In this document: in pieces, positions 1-12,200 of the stretch
How positions within the stretch are numbered: the first letter of the stretch is position 1
How the letters are laid out: every line of letters begins with the position of its first letter
From: Phlegmacium glaucopus
Lineage: Eukaryota; Basidiomycota; Agaricomycetes; Agaricales; Cortinariaceae
DNA length: 64,000 bases
Assembly: GCA_015039465.1 (NCBI GenBank)
Contig: MU130378.1
Coordinates: 2,504,763-2,568,762 of the forward strand
Direction: 5' to 3'
Position numbers and translations under genes: made by a program
Notes under the pieces: model-generated
What the model was told of the DNA's origin: nothing
The model's input: the letters and a program-made list of their open reading frames with translations, nothing else
The model's database searches: none

Positions 1-33
1 TAGTCCACCCCCAGTAAACACTTCATTTCGACT

Positions 34-791
34 TTAATTCTTCTCTCCAGAGTTATTCTTGTCCTTACTCCCAGCCAACGCATCTGTGAGCGCCGCTGTG
101 ATCTTCTTCCTCTCCTCATTGAGCATGCCAAGGAAACCATCCTCGGCCGTGGTGGTCTTTTGATGGTCCCATTCTTCGTTGTGGCTAACCACTTTATTCT
201 CGTCGTTGAGTTTGAGAGTGAGCAATGAGTTCAGAACTTTGATCGGAGAACCAGACGTGTCGCGGAAGTAAGCTACATCTTGATCAATGAGAACGGCATT
301 TTCTGGCACCGTGCTTGGGTTTTGAAGAATCCGAAATTTTGTTATGTCAGCGCGGGGGAATAACTGATGAATGGTTTAAGTTGATTTGAATTAATTTGAA
401 TGTGCAAGGTAAAACACCTTTGCAAGTCCCACAAATTGGGATTGGATGGAGTCTTGTCCCTTTGCTATTCCGACAGGATCATGGAATACAGCTTCTCTGA
501 CATAGACAGCGAAGGTGTCCTATATAGAGAGTGAGCCGTGATAAAGTCAGACACAAGATATAAAATCACATCTGTAGGTTTACAAGAGTACATCTAGATT
601 GGTGATTAGCACGAAATCAAATTTTGGAAGGTGCATGGAAAGTCTACCTCCTTGATTGACCTGATGACTGGCTCCTCCTGCGGTTTCATTTCTCGCTCCT
701 TTAAGGATTGGGATTGTTCGGGTTTCAAACCGGAGGCATTGGGTGACGAATCGACATTTGAATCGACATTTGAATCGGCCTTTGAAGACAT
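34..791 (-). CDS. NTF2/SnoaL-like conserved fungal protein
   Basis: Four exons (791-648, 593-570, 519-418, 363-34) give 199 residues. The N-terminus is Ser/Glu-rich with repeated 'SNVD'. The rest reads like a single SnoaL/NTF2-like alpha+beta domain: 'AVFHDPVGIAKG' (damage/response-type loop seen in NTF2-like folds), 'FPRADITKFRIL' and 'LLTLKL'. It ends in a charged helix with 'EEWDH' and 'GMLNEERKKITAAL'. Exon 2 is a 24-nt microexon (MYSCKPTD) with gt/ag borders on both sides; without it the tryptic 'SCKPT' entry to the domain is lost. I recognise the pattern as a conserved basidiomycete hypothetical protein. The fold is inferred and no catalytic role is claimed. It is divergent from GOS1. 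Confidence 0.62.
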
Positions 792-1267
792 TTTGCAAAC
801 GACAAGCGTAGAGGGAATTTGAAAATTTTGGGGAGTTTTAAGTGATAACGGACGGCGGAGAGCCAGACGCAACATGAATGTAGGAAAGAAAGAAAGAAAT
901 GAAAAGGCGGGAGGTCACTGGAATCCAAAAAAATGTCTGATTCCGACGTCATAATAGGGCGACATCATCGATGTTTGCGCAGTCAAAGTCGGGCCTTGTG
1001 AGACGTAGCAGAAAGTTCTGATCGGGAAAAAACGCAGGCGGATTAAAAGTCGCGAGCTGGCTACCAAAGCCGTGTTGCCATTTATTCCTCGTATTGGGTG
1101 ATACTGCATGGCCGAGAAAACGATGGGTCGATGAATCCTTGATCTTCATCTGTCAGAGTATGTTGTGTAATTCATGATGCAATCGTGGGAAAAATTATTA
1201 GCCTCGGCAAATGCCGGCCTACAATGCACCACATCCTATACATCGTAACCACCCCATAACGCCTATA
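792..1267. other. Divergent intergenic region, NTF2-like / GOS1
   Basis: A 476-nt spacer between two divergent starts. It contains short unsupported reading frames only. One CRE-like half element (GACGTCA) lies near 945-951. No RNA gene or repeat was seen. Confidence 0.5.
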
Positions 1268-2224
1268 ATGTCCAACTACGACCAGCTACACAGACAGTGC
1301 AGGACACTTGAGAACCTATTTGATTCTAAACTCACATCTTATTCCCAATTGGCTTCGTCTATCTCTCGTCCTGGGCGGGATATCGAGTCGTCCGGTTCAA
1401 GTGAGCGATGGAAGGACTTGGAGTTGGAATTAGATGATCTGTCAGTCAAGGTGCGCACTTCTGGCAAGCGATTTTATCTTGCTGCTTGAATGACTATCCT
1501 TGTCCTATCTCAATAGTTGGAGGAAATTAATGAACAGCTAGCAACGTTAGCTAGGACACCGGAACTCATGTCTGCTTCTATGCTGCGTGCTATACAGAGG
1601 CACAAAGAACTCCAACAGGATAGCATGCGAGAACTGAAAAGAACAAAAGTAGGGAATTTGGTCAGAGCAGCATCTATTTGCAATACTAACAGTTTAATAG
1701 GCAAATGCTAAACACGCCTTAGATCAAGCAAACCTCCTTTCGGGAGTACGAAATGACATTGAGTACGTGGGTTCCTTTTAACACCTTTTCCTTCTCCTTA
1801 TACTATAACATAGCGCTTACAAGTCATCGGCTGCGGATTCATTGTTGGCGGAACGGGGTCGGATTGACAGTTCACATAGTATGACCGACGACATAATCGA
1901 GTGCGTCTTCCTACCAATTCATAAAAGTGTTATCACCTCAAACTATCCACAGACAGGCCTATGAAACTCGCTCCGAATTCTCCAGACAACGAGCTTCCTT
2001 GGCTAGTATTAACACGCGAATGATACATGTCATCGGTGAGTTGAAAGACAGGAGGAACCTCCCCTCATCCTTATGTGTCTTATCTCGCATCACATATAGG
2101 TACCATGCCAGGCATAAACAACTTGGTATCAATGATCAAAACCCGTCGGCGGCGAGATTCCATCATAATAGGTCTACTCATTGGAGTTTGCACGATTATC
2201 ATCCTGACATATCTATGGCGTTGA
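1268..2224 (+). CDS. GOS1: Golgi SNARE, GOS1/GS28 family
   Basis: Six exons (1268-1450, 1517-1648, 1701-1762, 1814-1900, 1953-2035, 2100-2224) encode 223 residues. The protein is a Qb-type v-SNARE of the Golgi that takes part in ER-Golgi and intra-Golgi fusion with Sed5-type partners. The N-terminus has a coiled region starting 'MSNYDQLHRQCRTLENLFD'. Before the membrane anchor is the SNARE helix with 'LLAERGRIDSSHSMTDDII' and the core Gln in 'EQAYETRSEF'. Next comes 'IGTMPGINNLVSMIKTRRRR', and the protein ends in one hydrophobic tail anchor ('DSIIIGLLIGVCTIIILTYL') of about 20 residues. Length and ending match GS28 proteins (about 220-250 aa). Intron phases join cleanly at conserved residues. 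The family is confident. Confidence 0.9.
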
Positions 2225-3005
2225 CGATGTGTGTATTTTCTTGGCTGTGGCAAGAGGAACAACTCAATCCATCTCAGCTAACGCGAGATGACTGGTCCTT
2301 GCGCTTGGCATTGGAAGTTCGTAGTACCAGCGAGCCTGTCATGTGCTAGTGCACATAGTCAGCGCTGTACACTTTTCTCTCTTCACAACGAGAAATCTTC
2401 TGGACCATATATTTGTCCCGCCCATCTCTTGTACTTATGATCAATACTCATTTCGACATTTACCAATCACGGCCTCAAAACATTTACATAAATTATGCAT
2501 ATTATTCTTCATTGTCAATTTCTCAACGTCCAATGAACTGTACTATGCATATGCAAGCATGCCTAAGCTCTATGTTGTATGTTCCATTACAGTAGGCTGT
2601 TACCTACTAAGCTCAGATTGAATCGAGCGGTATCCGACCAGATATTCCTAATCTTTCTAACTGCATGACAAGGGAGAGGCTGGGGAAGCATTTTTAAGCC
2701 CCCCACTTATTCAGTTTTCGGGAGAAGCAACTCTTGTGACATAAAATTGAGTTTCTGTCAATGAGCATTGTGTTTGAGGGAGATTGTGATTTTGAATCTC
2801 TATATCATGCGTGGCATTTCCTAGTTGTCATGTCCATGACCCCATAGAGTCTTCGTCAACTAAAAAGCTACCTTTTATGGGGCAGTTTCGGGTAGTTGGT
2901 GCAGGCAAAGAATAACGGGGCTATCTTGTCCAAGGTCCAGAGAGTGTCGGTGGCGGTTGTGTCTTAGACTTAACGTAGCAAAGCACAATTTCTCGGTATG
3001 AGGAG
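2225..3005. other. Intergenic region between GOS1 and the TatD-type hydrolase
   Basis: A 781-nt convergent spacer. It is A/T-rich with short open frames that lack codon bias or recognisable peptides. It probably holds the two 3' UTRs. Nothing else was seen. Confidence 0.4.
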
Positions 3006-4244
3006 TCAATCCTGTTGAACATCAGAATCATAAACAAAATCATTTTCTTTCCTTCTATTTTTCCTCGTCTTTGGCATGGAATGATGTCCTTCTTTGAACC
3101 TCAACCAATTCTGCTCAAGTCTACGGACGACGCCCCATTTGTCTTCTTCCAGTTCGTCTACCCATTCTGTTTCGATGTCCCAGCCTCTGACTTCCGCGAT
3201 TATCCGGATCATGTCCCAGGTTTGCTTTGTGCACATGTCTACATCGTTGTAGTCTGATTCGACCAGGAGGCGATTGGGAGAACATCCTGCTATGAGAGCT
3301 CGATGATTGGGGTGTCTATGATTGATGACAGTCGATAAGGACAGAAACACGTTTTCGTGTTTCCTCTGCAAACATGTTAAATTAATTCATTGATATCTTC
3401 ATAATTGTTATTCATTTCTTTTGCCAACGTACCTCAATATCTCTCCAGGTCTGAGGATTAAACCCACAGCTATGTATATCCAGACTGATCCGATTCCACT
3501 TTTCGCCAAATTTCTTCTTCATCCTGCCTAATGAATCCAGCGTCGCCTGTTGACTCTTCACACTGTGCAAGCTAATGTTCTTGCCTAGCTCCACCGCTAC
3601 CTCCATCTGAGCTTCTAGAATGGCCACTTGATGAGCTAAGGGTATGGTGAATGCAGTCAGATGTCGAGGTGAGGCGAAATAGTCAAGGGGAACGCGGAAG
3701 ACACGATCAAGACCCACTTCACCAAGCATAGATGTAGGGAAGTCGGATAAATTCTGTCTCAACTCGGTGAGAACTTCAGAGAGCGGTCTAGGATCAGGGA
3801 GGTGGGCGATAAGAGTGGCAAATTGGGCTTCAAGCGAGTTGGTCTCTTCGCTATCAGTAGCGTCGGCAGCAGCATTACCAATAGAACTAGGAAGAAAAAG
3901 GCTGCGGTAATGTTCATCTTTTGATATTGGATTGGAAGTTGTAGATATGAGATGTGAGAACCAAGGATGGTAACCTGCAATGAAGTTTTGCTGTGTTAGT
4001 TGTAATCATATAGCATCTAGCATCTAGGGGGGTGTACTCAACCAAAACAAGGCACGACTTTCTCGGGGTAAGCAGTTGCTAACTGCTTAACGAGCGCTTG
4101 ATCAGTTTGCATGGTAGACATGGCACAGACGGTGATGTCAAGATGCTGCATAGAGTTAGACGATATTCCATCTGGTGCATCTGTAGGATGGCAATGAACA
4201 TCCACAATGTGTCGAAGTACCGCTGTATTTGGGAGATCTGACAT
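3006..4244 (-). CDS. TatD-family metal-dependent hydrolase (Scn1-like)
   Basis: Three exons (4244-4043, 3974-3433, 3365-3006) encode 367 residues. The metal-binding start of the amidohydrolase-type TIM barrel is clear: 'DVHCHPTDAP' near residues 15-24. It is followed by 'CFGYHPWFSHL' across intron 1, 'LGEVGLD' (metal ligand Glu), 'LAHQVAILEAQMEVAVELG' and 'ISLHSVKSQQ' (ligand His). 'LLVESDYND' carries the late conserved Asp near the end. Family members are 3'-5' DNases or hydrolases; the fungal branch includes S. pombe Scn1. The C-terminus is a Lys/Arg-rich tail (KTRKNRRKEND) that could be a nuclear signal. The Glu-rich linker around residues 100-130 is longer than in bacterial TatD. Substrate is not determinable from sequence. 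Confidence 0.85.
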
Positions 4245-4469
4245 CAGGGAGAGGATAGATCAGACCTCACGGTGCGACGAAAACCGTATACCAGACATAT
4301 ATATAGCTGATAGAGGGCCGAGCACAAACTATTATCATATTGCATACAAGACCGTGATTTTATAAAGACGTTTCTACACCGCACAAACACCGCAAGAAAA
4401 CATCGTATGCTCTAACTGGATGTTCTTCGGACGCTATCATAACGTCAGAACCTGTAAATTAGGTGCGTG

Positions 4470-6777
4470 CTATTCAAGGAGATAACGAAGCCGTGCAATT
4501 TCTTTATCCTTGGCTCTTTGATCATCACATTGTTTCGAAAGCCCAAAGTCGATGACTGTAATTCCCAAGTCACCGATAAGGATATTCTCCCGACGGATGT
4601 CTCCGTGGAGTATACCTGCACGATGAATCGACTCCAATGTTGACAGAGCCAATTTGCTGATTTGAAACGGTATTGTAGGTCGAACAAGTCATGGTTAAAA
4701 AACTTACCGGTCAGAAGTTGACAAATTGCCTTGCGACTCTGTTAAGAGTGGAACACCTGCATAAAGCATGACAAGAGCACAAGCAGCACCTTCCGAGTCA
4801 TCAAAGAAACCCAGTGCTGTCGCGATACCTCGATGAACTCCTTTCGACCTCAAACGGCGGTAGACTTTGTACTCGCTCCTGAGGGCATCCCGCTGTTCAA
4901 TGTCGAACGCGAGCTTGACGACAACGTCCAGTGGCGTAGGATAATCCCAGTTTGCTGGCTCAAGTGTGCCGCGGTGGACCACGCCTGTTGCGCCCCGCCC
5001 AATTTCCGATGTAAGGACAATGGACAGACTTTCACCTAGTCCGCAAGTAAGGATGGCTGATGGAGAAAACGGAGGAGTTGGACACCTTGTGGGTGCCATA
5101 ATCGAAGGAGCAGAGCGAAGGAACAAGGCAGGGATTGGCGAGTCGTATACACCGTATTGGAGGTAGAGAAAGACCACATCACGGTTGCTGGCCAGATGTA
5201 TCGCGTTCTGGTGCTCGTCAGGATCGTCATAAGGTTGTCATCGTTCAGGCCAACGTACATCTATGGCTACCGGTTCACCATCAGTAGGATCTCTCCTCCC
5301 TGCCGAACTCTGGAATCTACCACTCTTTCCCACCCTGCGCCCTCCAGGCCCACCCCTGCCGTCCCCACGGCGACTCCCAGAACCCCGATTATGATCTTGG
5401 TCGACTCGGTCTTTATCACTACCGATCAAGTCGCCGCCATCGCCGGAGGACTTTGGTTGGGGCTGCTGCTTGCGGTCCATCGTGTCTTGGATGGCAGCGA
5501 TATAGATGCCAACATGGAGTTTCCCATATCCGGGGTACATAGGCGGTTCGATGACGTCCGAAACGTAAAGCGTCTGAGAGCGTCGATGGCGGAGACACAC
5601 GAGCTCGTGGTTGCCCGAGTGAAGGACAATGACGGTCCCATCAACTCGTACAGCTTGTGCCCACGCCTGCAGAAAATCAACACATCAGCATTATTTTGAC
5701 CAGCACTGTATTGCACATCACTTGTTGCACTAGACTTTGCGCAGTCATATCATGCCGGCCTTGGTAGGCCTCGTCCTCATCCTCGTTGTCGTCGTCTCGT
5801 TTGCGTTTCTTGCCTTTACTCTTCGTAGGAGACGCATGCTCTGATGAGTGTGATGCACTCGGTGGTGGTAGAGGAAGGGTCGAAGAGGCATGAGGAGCGA
5901 GTGGTTGTATGTCGGTTTCTTCGTCAGTATTTAAAGAATCATCCTAGAGTATGATGAACCACTGTTTTTCTCGATTCAGGGAGTATGAACATACGGGGAA
6001 ACTCCACGGGGGAGTCAGCGCATCAAGTCCAACGTCCACCAGTTTGACGGCCTTTTGATTATTATTTTTAGGATCTGTGCCACAATCTGTGCACGTCGTC
6101 CAAGAAAATTCTCCTAGATTAGTGACCGTGGTCATTACTTCATCAGGACCTGTGCTAATACTCTTTATCTCCCACGTCGCCAAAGGCGACCTAAACTTCC
6201 TCATCTCCTCAAAGATGGGACGAATTTTGGTCTGTATGCTTTTCACGATGGCTTCCTGGTGTGCTTTGTTCGTCTGATCAACGGATTTTTCAATGAAGCA
6301 GAGCTGCCCGTCCGTAATTGCATAACCTGAGGAAACAGTTGATTGTGTCCAAGACAAGAGACTGTCCCATTGCGAAAATGAAGCGGTGGGGTGCAGAGCA
6401 AGCGTCGAAGCCACGCGCGAGCAGTATTTGGCGGTGGTTTTGTCGTAAAAGTCGGCAACTGCTTTCTCGCTTGTCACAACCTTGCTTAAACTCCTTATGT
6501 CAGCTGCTCGTTGTCTGGCTGTGATGAAGTCATCCAGAGGTGGAAGGGAGTTTAAGTTTATAGCGCCGTCGAGGGTTGTATCGACATTTTTGGCGAGATC
6601 TGTTACTAGGGATGGAAGTCGCTTTACTCTCTTAAGAACCAAGTCGCTAGAAAAATGTTTATCATAAAATGAAGATGGACAGGTTACGGTTGATGATTTC
6701 TTCTTGTTCAGGTCAGGAATGAGACGAGGAGGATTCCAAGAGAATAATGCGTTGATTTCTTTGAGGACTTCAGCCAT
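4470..6777 (-). CDS. Long protein with C-terminal Bud32-like kinase fold
   Basis: Five exons (6777-5995, 5943-5722, 5666-5259, 5213-4708, 4656-4470) give 701 residues. Residues 1-260 are mostly helical and of unknown family. A Ser/Pro stretch then precedes an NLS-like 'KGKKRKRDDDNEDEDE'. Residues 335-430 carry a conserved segment ('AWAQAVRVDGTVIVLHSGN', 'YGKLHVGIYIAAIQDTM'). The kinase part begins around residue 500 with 'EIGRGATGVVHRG' (Gly loop) and 'DVVVKLAF' (Lys). It has 'LHGDIRRENILI' for the catalytic loop and 'VIDFGLSKQ' for the DFG, and it ends soon after in 'DKEIARLRYLLE'. HGD, IDFGLS and the very short C-lobe resemble Bud32/ABC1-type atypical kinases rather than standard Ser/Thr kinases. 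The 45-nt intron 5258-5214 is in phase but contains a stop, so splicing is required. Substrate unknown. Confidence 0.7.
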
Positions 6778-6872
6778 AGACGCGGGTCACAGAGTGACAT
6801 ACTCTCCTTTTCGCAATCGCTGAGTCAGCTTCCTCATAGTCCCTAATCGCCACCCTTGGTAACCCAGACTGC
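6778..6872. promoter_or_regulatory. Short bidirectional promoter, kinase-like gene / TRM5
   Basis: Only 95 nt separate the divergent start codons (6777 on minus, 6873 on plus). Both basal promoters must overlap the genes' 5' ends or share this spacer. No TATA box is visible. Confidence 0.45.
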
Positions 6873-8746
6873 ATGCTCAGTGTCGCTCGGCTATCGTTGA
6901 CACAGAAACGACATTTATTTAATCTCAACATGGCCCAGGCTCGTCATCTCTATCTCGATGCATCGCCACCACCATACACAAGTTCTAGAGATGCTCTGGA
7001 CAAGGAATCATTTCGGAAAACACTGCCTGTATTGGCTGCTCGCGTGCCACCTGAGAGGACGCGTGTCTTATTGAAGGCTGCAGAATTGAGGAAGTAAGTT
7101 TATCTCACTTTATCTCTAGGACTGAGGCTCATGGAACGGCGTGATATAATAGCTGTCTGATTGATCTCCCTAAAATCCGCACCGTGGTATCTGATCCCTC
7201 TGACCCTGATGGGGATCGATTGGTGTTGTTAAGAATGTCAGAAAAGGGTATGGATTTCACCCTTTTTTGTTTCATACTGTAAAGCTGATTCGACATGCAA
7301 GCCAGCTGATATTCCCCTAGAGGCAGGAGCTTTCCTGAGCAAAGAGGCGAAGGGGTTAGTTGAATACAAGGTCAACCTGGACTATGATTATTGGACGGCG
7401 GGTAATTACTCAACTCGAGTCGAGTGCGATTTACACAAGATGCTTATTATGTATAATCAGATGAATGTCTACAAGTTTTTCTCCCTGAGGAGCTTCGGGA
7501 GGGATCTCCCACTGGCTTCGCGATGACAGGGCACATAGGTGTGTGCATATCTTCACTTAATTTCGTCAGTTCTAGCGATGCTAACTATTTTCTGAGTAGC
7601 GCATGTCAATTTGAATGACGAGTATCTACCGTATAAGCACATAATTGGTCAGCTCATCCTCGAAGTCAGTTGTTTTGCGTTCTTCCTTTTTGTAAGGTAT
7701 TCATCTCCAGACCAGAAAAATAAAAGAGTGAGAACCGTTGTCAACAAACTAGATATGATCGACAATCAGTTCCGGTTCTTCAAAATGGAATTACTCGCGG
7801 GAGAGCCTGACTACGTCGTTGAACATGTCAGTCATCTCTCTTTAGTTCTTGAGAGAAGAGATTGAACATTTTTTTTAGCATGAATCAGATTGTCGATTCA
7901 CATTCGACTTCACAGAAGTCTACTGGAACTCCCGATTACATACTGAGCATGAACGGCTTGTCCAACAGTTCAAGTCTGAGGATGTCGTTGCCGATGTGTT
8001 TGCAGGAGTAGGACCTTTTGCAGTTCCTGCAGCCAAGAAGGGCTGCGCAGTGCTTGGGAACGACTTAAATCCCAATAGTGCAAAATACTTGTTGAAAAAT
8101 GTGCAAGACAATCGGGTATGAATCTTTATTTCTTCCATATAGCCGCATACTCATTATCCTCAAGGTCAGTGATTTAGTGCGGGTAACATGCGAGGACGGA
8201 CGAGACTTTATCCGAACGATCGTATCCCGAGTATTTGATGAACCATTCCCCGCTTACTCTGGTCCCAAACCCAGCAGGCTGCAAGAGGAGAAGGAACGCA
8301 AGCGTCTGCAGAAACTCGCGGCTGAATGCCAATCAATTCCAGATGTGACACCAGCTGATACCAAACCTCCACGAAAACGTATAACGCATTTCGTTATGAA
8401 CCTTCCTGACTCTGCTATTCAATTTCTGGACGCTTTTCGTGGTATTTTGATCGATGATCAACGAAGTCTGGGCGGTGTGTATGATGATCAAATGCCGATG
8501 ATCCATTGTCACTGCTTTACGCGAGAGCTGGAGCCAGAAAAAGCAGATCAAGATATTCGAGAGGTCTGTTGTTATACGCTCCCTTTATTTTTAAATCCGA
8601 ACCTAAATTTATTACAGAGAGTTGAAGATAAGTTGGGACATCCGTTAACTGAGGAGGTCAGTCTTCACCTCGTCCGTTCGGTTGCGCCGAACAAGGAGAT
8701 GTATTGTATCAGTTTTCGTCTTCCAAGAGCAGTTGCATTTGCATAA
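6873..8746 (+). CDS. TRM5: tRNA (guanine-37-N1)-methyltransferase
   Basis: Nine exons (6873-7093, 7153-7247, 7306-7401, 7461-7538, 7600-7664, 7716-7826, 7879-8115, 8165-8563, 8618-8746). It makes m1G at tRNA position 37, next to the anticodon, using S-adenosylmethionine, which prevents +1 frameshifting. Family marks: 'HVNLNDEYLPYKHIIGQLIL', 'RFTFDFTEVYWNSRL' (catalytic Arg/Asp region), the SAM motif 'VVADVFAGVGPFAVPAAKKG' then 'GNDLNP', and motif IV 'FVMNLPDSAIQFL'. It ends in '...CISFRLP', as Trm5 proteins do. Two in-frame starts exist. From 6873 the protein gains 19 residues (MLSVARLSLTQKRHLFNLN) that are basic, lack acidic residues and resemble a mitochondrial presequence. From 6930 it starts MAQARHLYLD. 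Fungal Trm5 is known to be dual-targeted, so both starts may be used. Length is 457 or 476 aa. Confidence 0.93.
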
Positions 8747-9202
8747 AAGTTGGCAATTGGGATTGGTACATACATACCATTGTTGTAAGTACAAAACATT
8801 CAAATATTGCATGGCCGGCGAGGGTATAGAACTTTCGGAGGTTCTATCCTTCAAGTTCCGGCGGCACCCGCACCTCTAGGATAATATATAAATGAAGCCA
8901 CCAGTCATCGGGTGCTGTGTTTCGGGGTCTCGGCGACTGTTTTACACTGTTCTCCGTCTTTCAATTACTGTTGTTTTCTCATTAAATATAGTGTCTATAT
9001 CATTACAGAATACATAGTTTTCATTTATTTGTGTAGGAGAGTGCGAAAAAAAATTGACTGTTGGTGGAGCAGTGACGATCGGACCCCGGTTATTTTAAAT
9101 AATTCCACGCCGCAAACAGAAAAAATCTCCTTCTGTACTTACATTAGTTAGCTCCTTTCTTATACCCAACCACTATATATCCCTTAGGTCAAACTCCTAA
9201 TC
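8747..9202. other. Intergenic region, TRM5 3' end / carrier 5' end
   Basis: A 456-nt spacer with A/T-rich 3'-UTR-like sequence, then a possible core promoter. TATA-like 'ACTATATAT' lies near 9171-9179, about 30 nt before the carrier start. No gene was seen. Confidence 0.35.
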
Positions 9203-12200
9203 ATGCCTTCCTGGTCCTCTATCCTGCCGACTGTTCACTGCGATTCTGGCCCCTCCTCGTCTCTTACCGCTTCCGCCCTTCAAACTATGAGGACGGCCGT
9301 GGCAGTCCCTGAGAACGAGCTCAAACGATGGCGGAGGACTTTTGACAACAATGCAAAGCTCATAAATGGAGAGCGGTGAGTTTTGGTTTTGCCATGCCCG
9401 GATCATACGACATGGGCGGTTGTGTGAACCTCATACCTCAGTTCTAAGGTTTCTGACATAGTCTTATTTTTTCTGTAGGTTCCTGGACCCGGATAGCTTC
9501 GTTAATGCCATTGCCCCTAAAGGAGACCTATCAAAAATCGGACGTTCGCAATTCGCCATTCTCTTTCGTATTGCGGATACCTCTCGGAGAGGATTAGTAT
9601 CTTGGGATGACTTCACTGTTTTCGAAACACTCTTGAAGCGGCCTGATGCAGATTACTGGATGGCATTCCAGTATTTCGACGTGTGAGTTAAATTACTCTC
9701 ATGTCATGGTGGAATGTGAATTCATCTTGCATCTTGCATCATGCCGATAGCGACCACTCGGGTTTCATTGACTTTAATGAATTCAAGAGTGTCTTCTCTG
9801 CCAATCTTGGACCTGAAGCCATACCATTCGATTTTGACTGGTTAGTTTCATCCTATTGATTTATAGCTTTTGAGATATCTATCTCCCTACCTTAGTGACT
9901 GGGTGAAGTTGTACCTCGGAAAGAAGAATGGAACACATGTGTTGGGATGTATGTTGACTATTCTTATTCTGCTCATCTCTTGTATATCGATACTCATTCT
10001 TTTCTAGACAATGAATTTACACAGCTCATGAAAGGGTTGCAAGGCGAACGACTTAGGCAGGCTTTTAAATTTTTAGACAAGGACCAAGATGGTTTTATTA
10101 GACCAGAAGAGTTCAAGAGAATCATACTAGTACGCGTTCTTTAAAAGCCGTAGACCTCGCTAATCTCCCTTGTTTGAAGGAAATTGCTGGACATAAATTA
10201 TCGGATGCAGTTATAGATAGACTACCTACTCTTTGCACTTTAAGTCCCGGACAACGTATATCTTACTCGGAAGTTATCGCGTTCCATAATGTCATACGAG
10301 GTACATTTTTCTGCTCTCTATTGAGGGAATTCTCTCGCTAACTAAAGCCTTCGCATTGCTAGAGATGGATATGGTAGAAAGGTGAATACTTTGGCTTCAA
10401 AAAGTTACAATGATAACATATTTATATTCAAGGATAATTCGTGAGGCTACAACAAAAAGCAAAGATGGTCGGATAGACCAATCCGATTTCCTCAATCATG
10501 CCGCCTCCAGCTCTCGTTACTCCCTCTTCACTCCTATGGAAGCGTCCATTATCTTCCACTTTGCAGGCCGCGGTATTCCGACGCAACGTCTTGCGCTACT
10601 AGATTTTGCCCAATTGTTAGATCCTCGTTGGAGAGCGCCACATGAACAGTTTATGGAACCACAACCTGTCACGACATCAATTTTGCAGAACCTTTTGCAT
10701 TCGGGGTATAGTTTCGTTCAGGGTGGTATGTGATGACGTTTTTTTCCATTGTTGCCAGGTATCCTGAACATAGGTTTGTAGGGATTGCCGGATCCATTGG
10801 GGCAACCATAGTTTATCCTATCGATATGGGTAGGTCGTTATGACTCTTTCACACCCTATAGCTAATTTTCGACACAGTCAAGGTACTGTCCTCTCAAATC
10901 TTTTTTAAACAGTCCCTATTTCAACTTCACCATGTCTACCAATTTAGACTCGGTAAATTGGTATACCTTCTTCGCATATTATGTACTCATTTTTATCACC
11001 ACAGCATGCAAAATCAACGATCAACGGTTGTTGGCCAAATGCTCTACAAGAATAGTATAGATTGTGCCAAGAAGATTTTCCGCAACGAAGGTTTCTTGGG
11101 ATTTTATAGAGGTCTCGGTCCACAGCTTGTCGTAAGTATTGATAGAGTTACGACAAGCTTTTTTCTGACGCCCGACGTAACAGGGTGTTGCGCCTGAAAA
11201 AGCCATCAAGTTGACTGTAAATGATCTCGTCCGATCGCGAGCGATGGATCCAGAAACTGGACGTATCAAGGTTATATGGGAACTTGCGGCCGGTGCTATG
11301 GCCGGTGGTTCTCAAGTGGTACGTAGATAATTGGATTTCTAACCTGCATAACATTCTGAATGGGGAGATTTCGTGAATCCAGGTTTTCACGAATCCCTTG
11401 GAAATTGTGTAAGCAATCGATTATTTACCTGTCATTCCCTAACTGATCGTTGTTTTAATATCAGCAAAATTCGGCTTCAGATTCAAGGTGAAGCTGCGAA
11501 AGTGGAAGGCGCTATCCCCAAAGGAGCCATCCACATCATCCGACAGCTAGGCATCCTCGGACTGTACAAAGGCGCTACAGCCTGTTTACTTCGCGACATT
11601 CCATTTTCAGCAATTTACTTCACAGCGTACTCACATCTCAAGTCGGACGTTTTCCATGAAGGTTACAACGGCAAACGCTTATCGTTTCTGGAGACACTGG
11701 GAGCCGCTGCCATTGCGTAAGATTCTTACCATCTAATGTCTATTTTTGAAATGACATTTCTGACGTTTCTGTGATTTTGTCAGTGGCATGCCTGCTGCCT
11801 ACCTCACTACTCCGGCAGGTAAAGTATTATTGGTTGCTTTTGATACAGCCTCTGATGCGACTGATGGTTGACTGATGGTTTATGCTAGATGTTGTGAAGA
11901 CAAGATTACAGGTTGAAGCTAGGAAAGGCCAGACCCATTATGCTGGGCTCCGAGATGCTTTCGTGAAAATCTGTTGGTTTCTTTTCCGTTGGTGGATGCT
12001 ATATTCTGCTTATTGGCGTGATAGATCGAGAGGAAGGTTTCCGTGCTTTGTTCAAAGGAGGTCCCGCTCGTGTGATTCGAAGTAGCCCACAGTTCGGCTT
12101 TACACTCCTCGGTGAGATCGGCCTTAAATTTTACTAACCTGCCAACTGACTATTCACTTGGCACGCAGCGTATGAAACTCTGAAGAATTCTGTGAGTATT

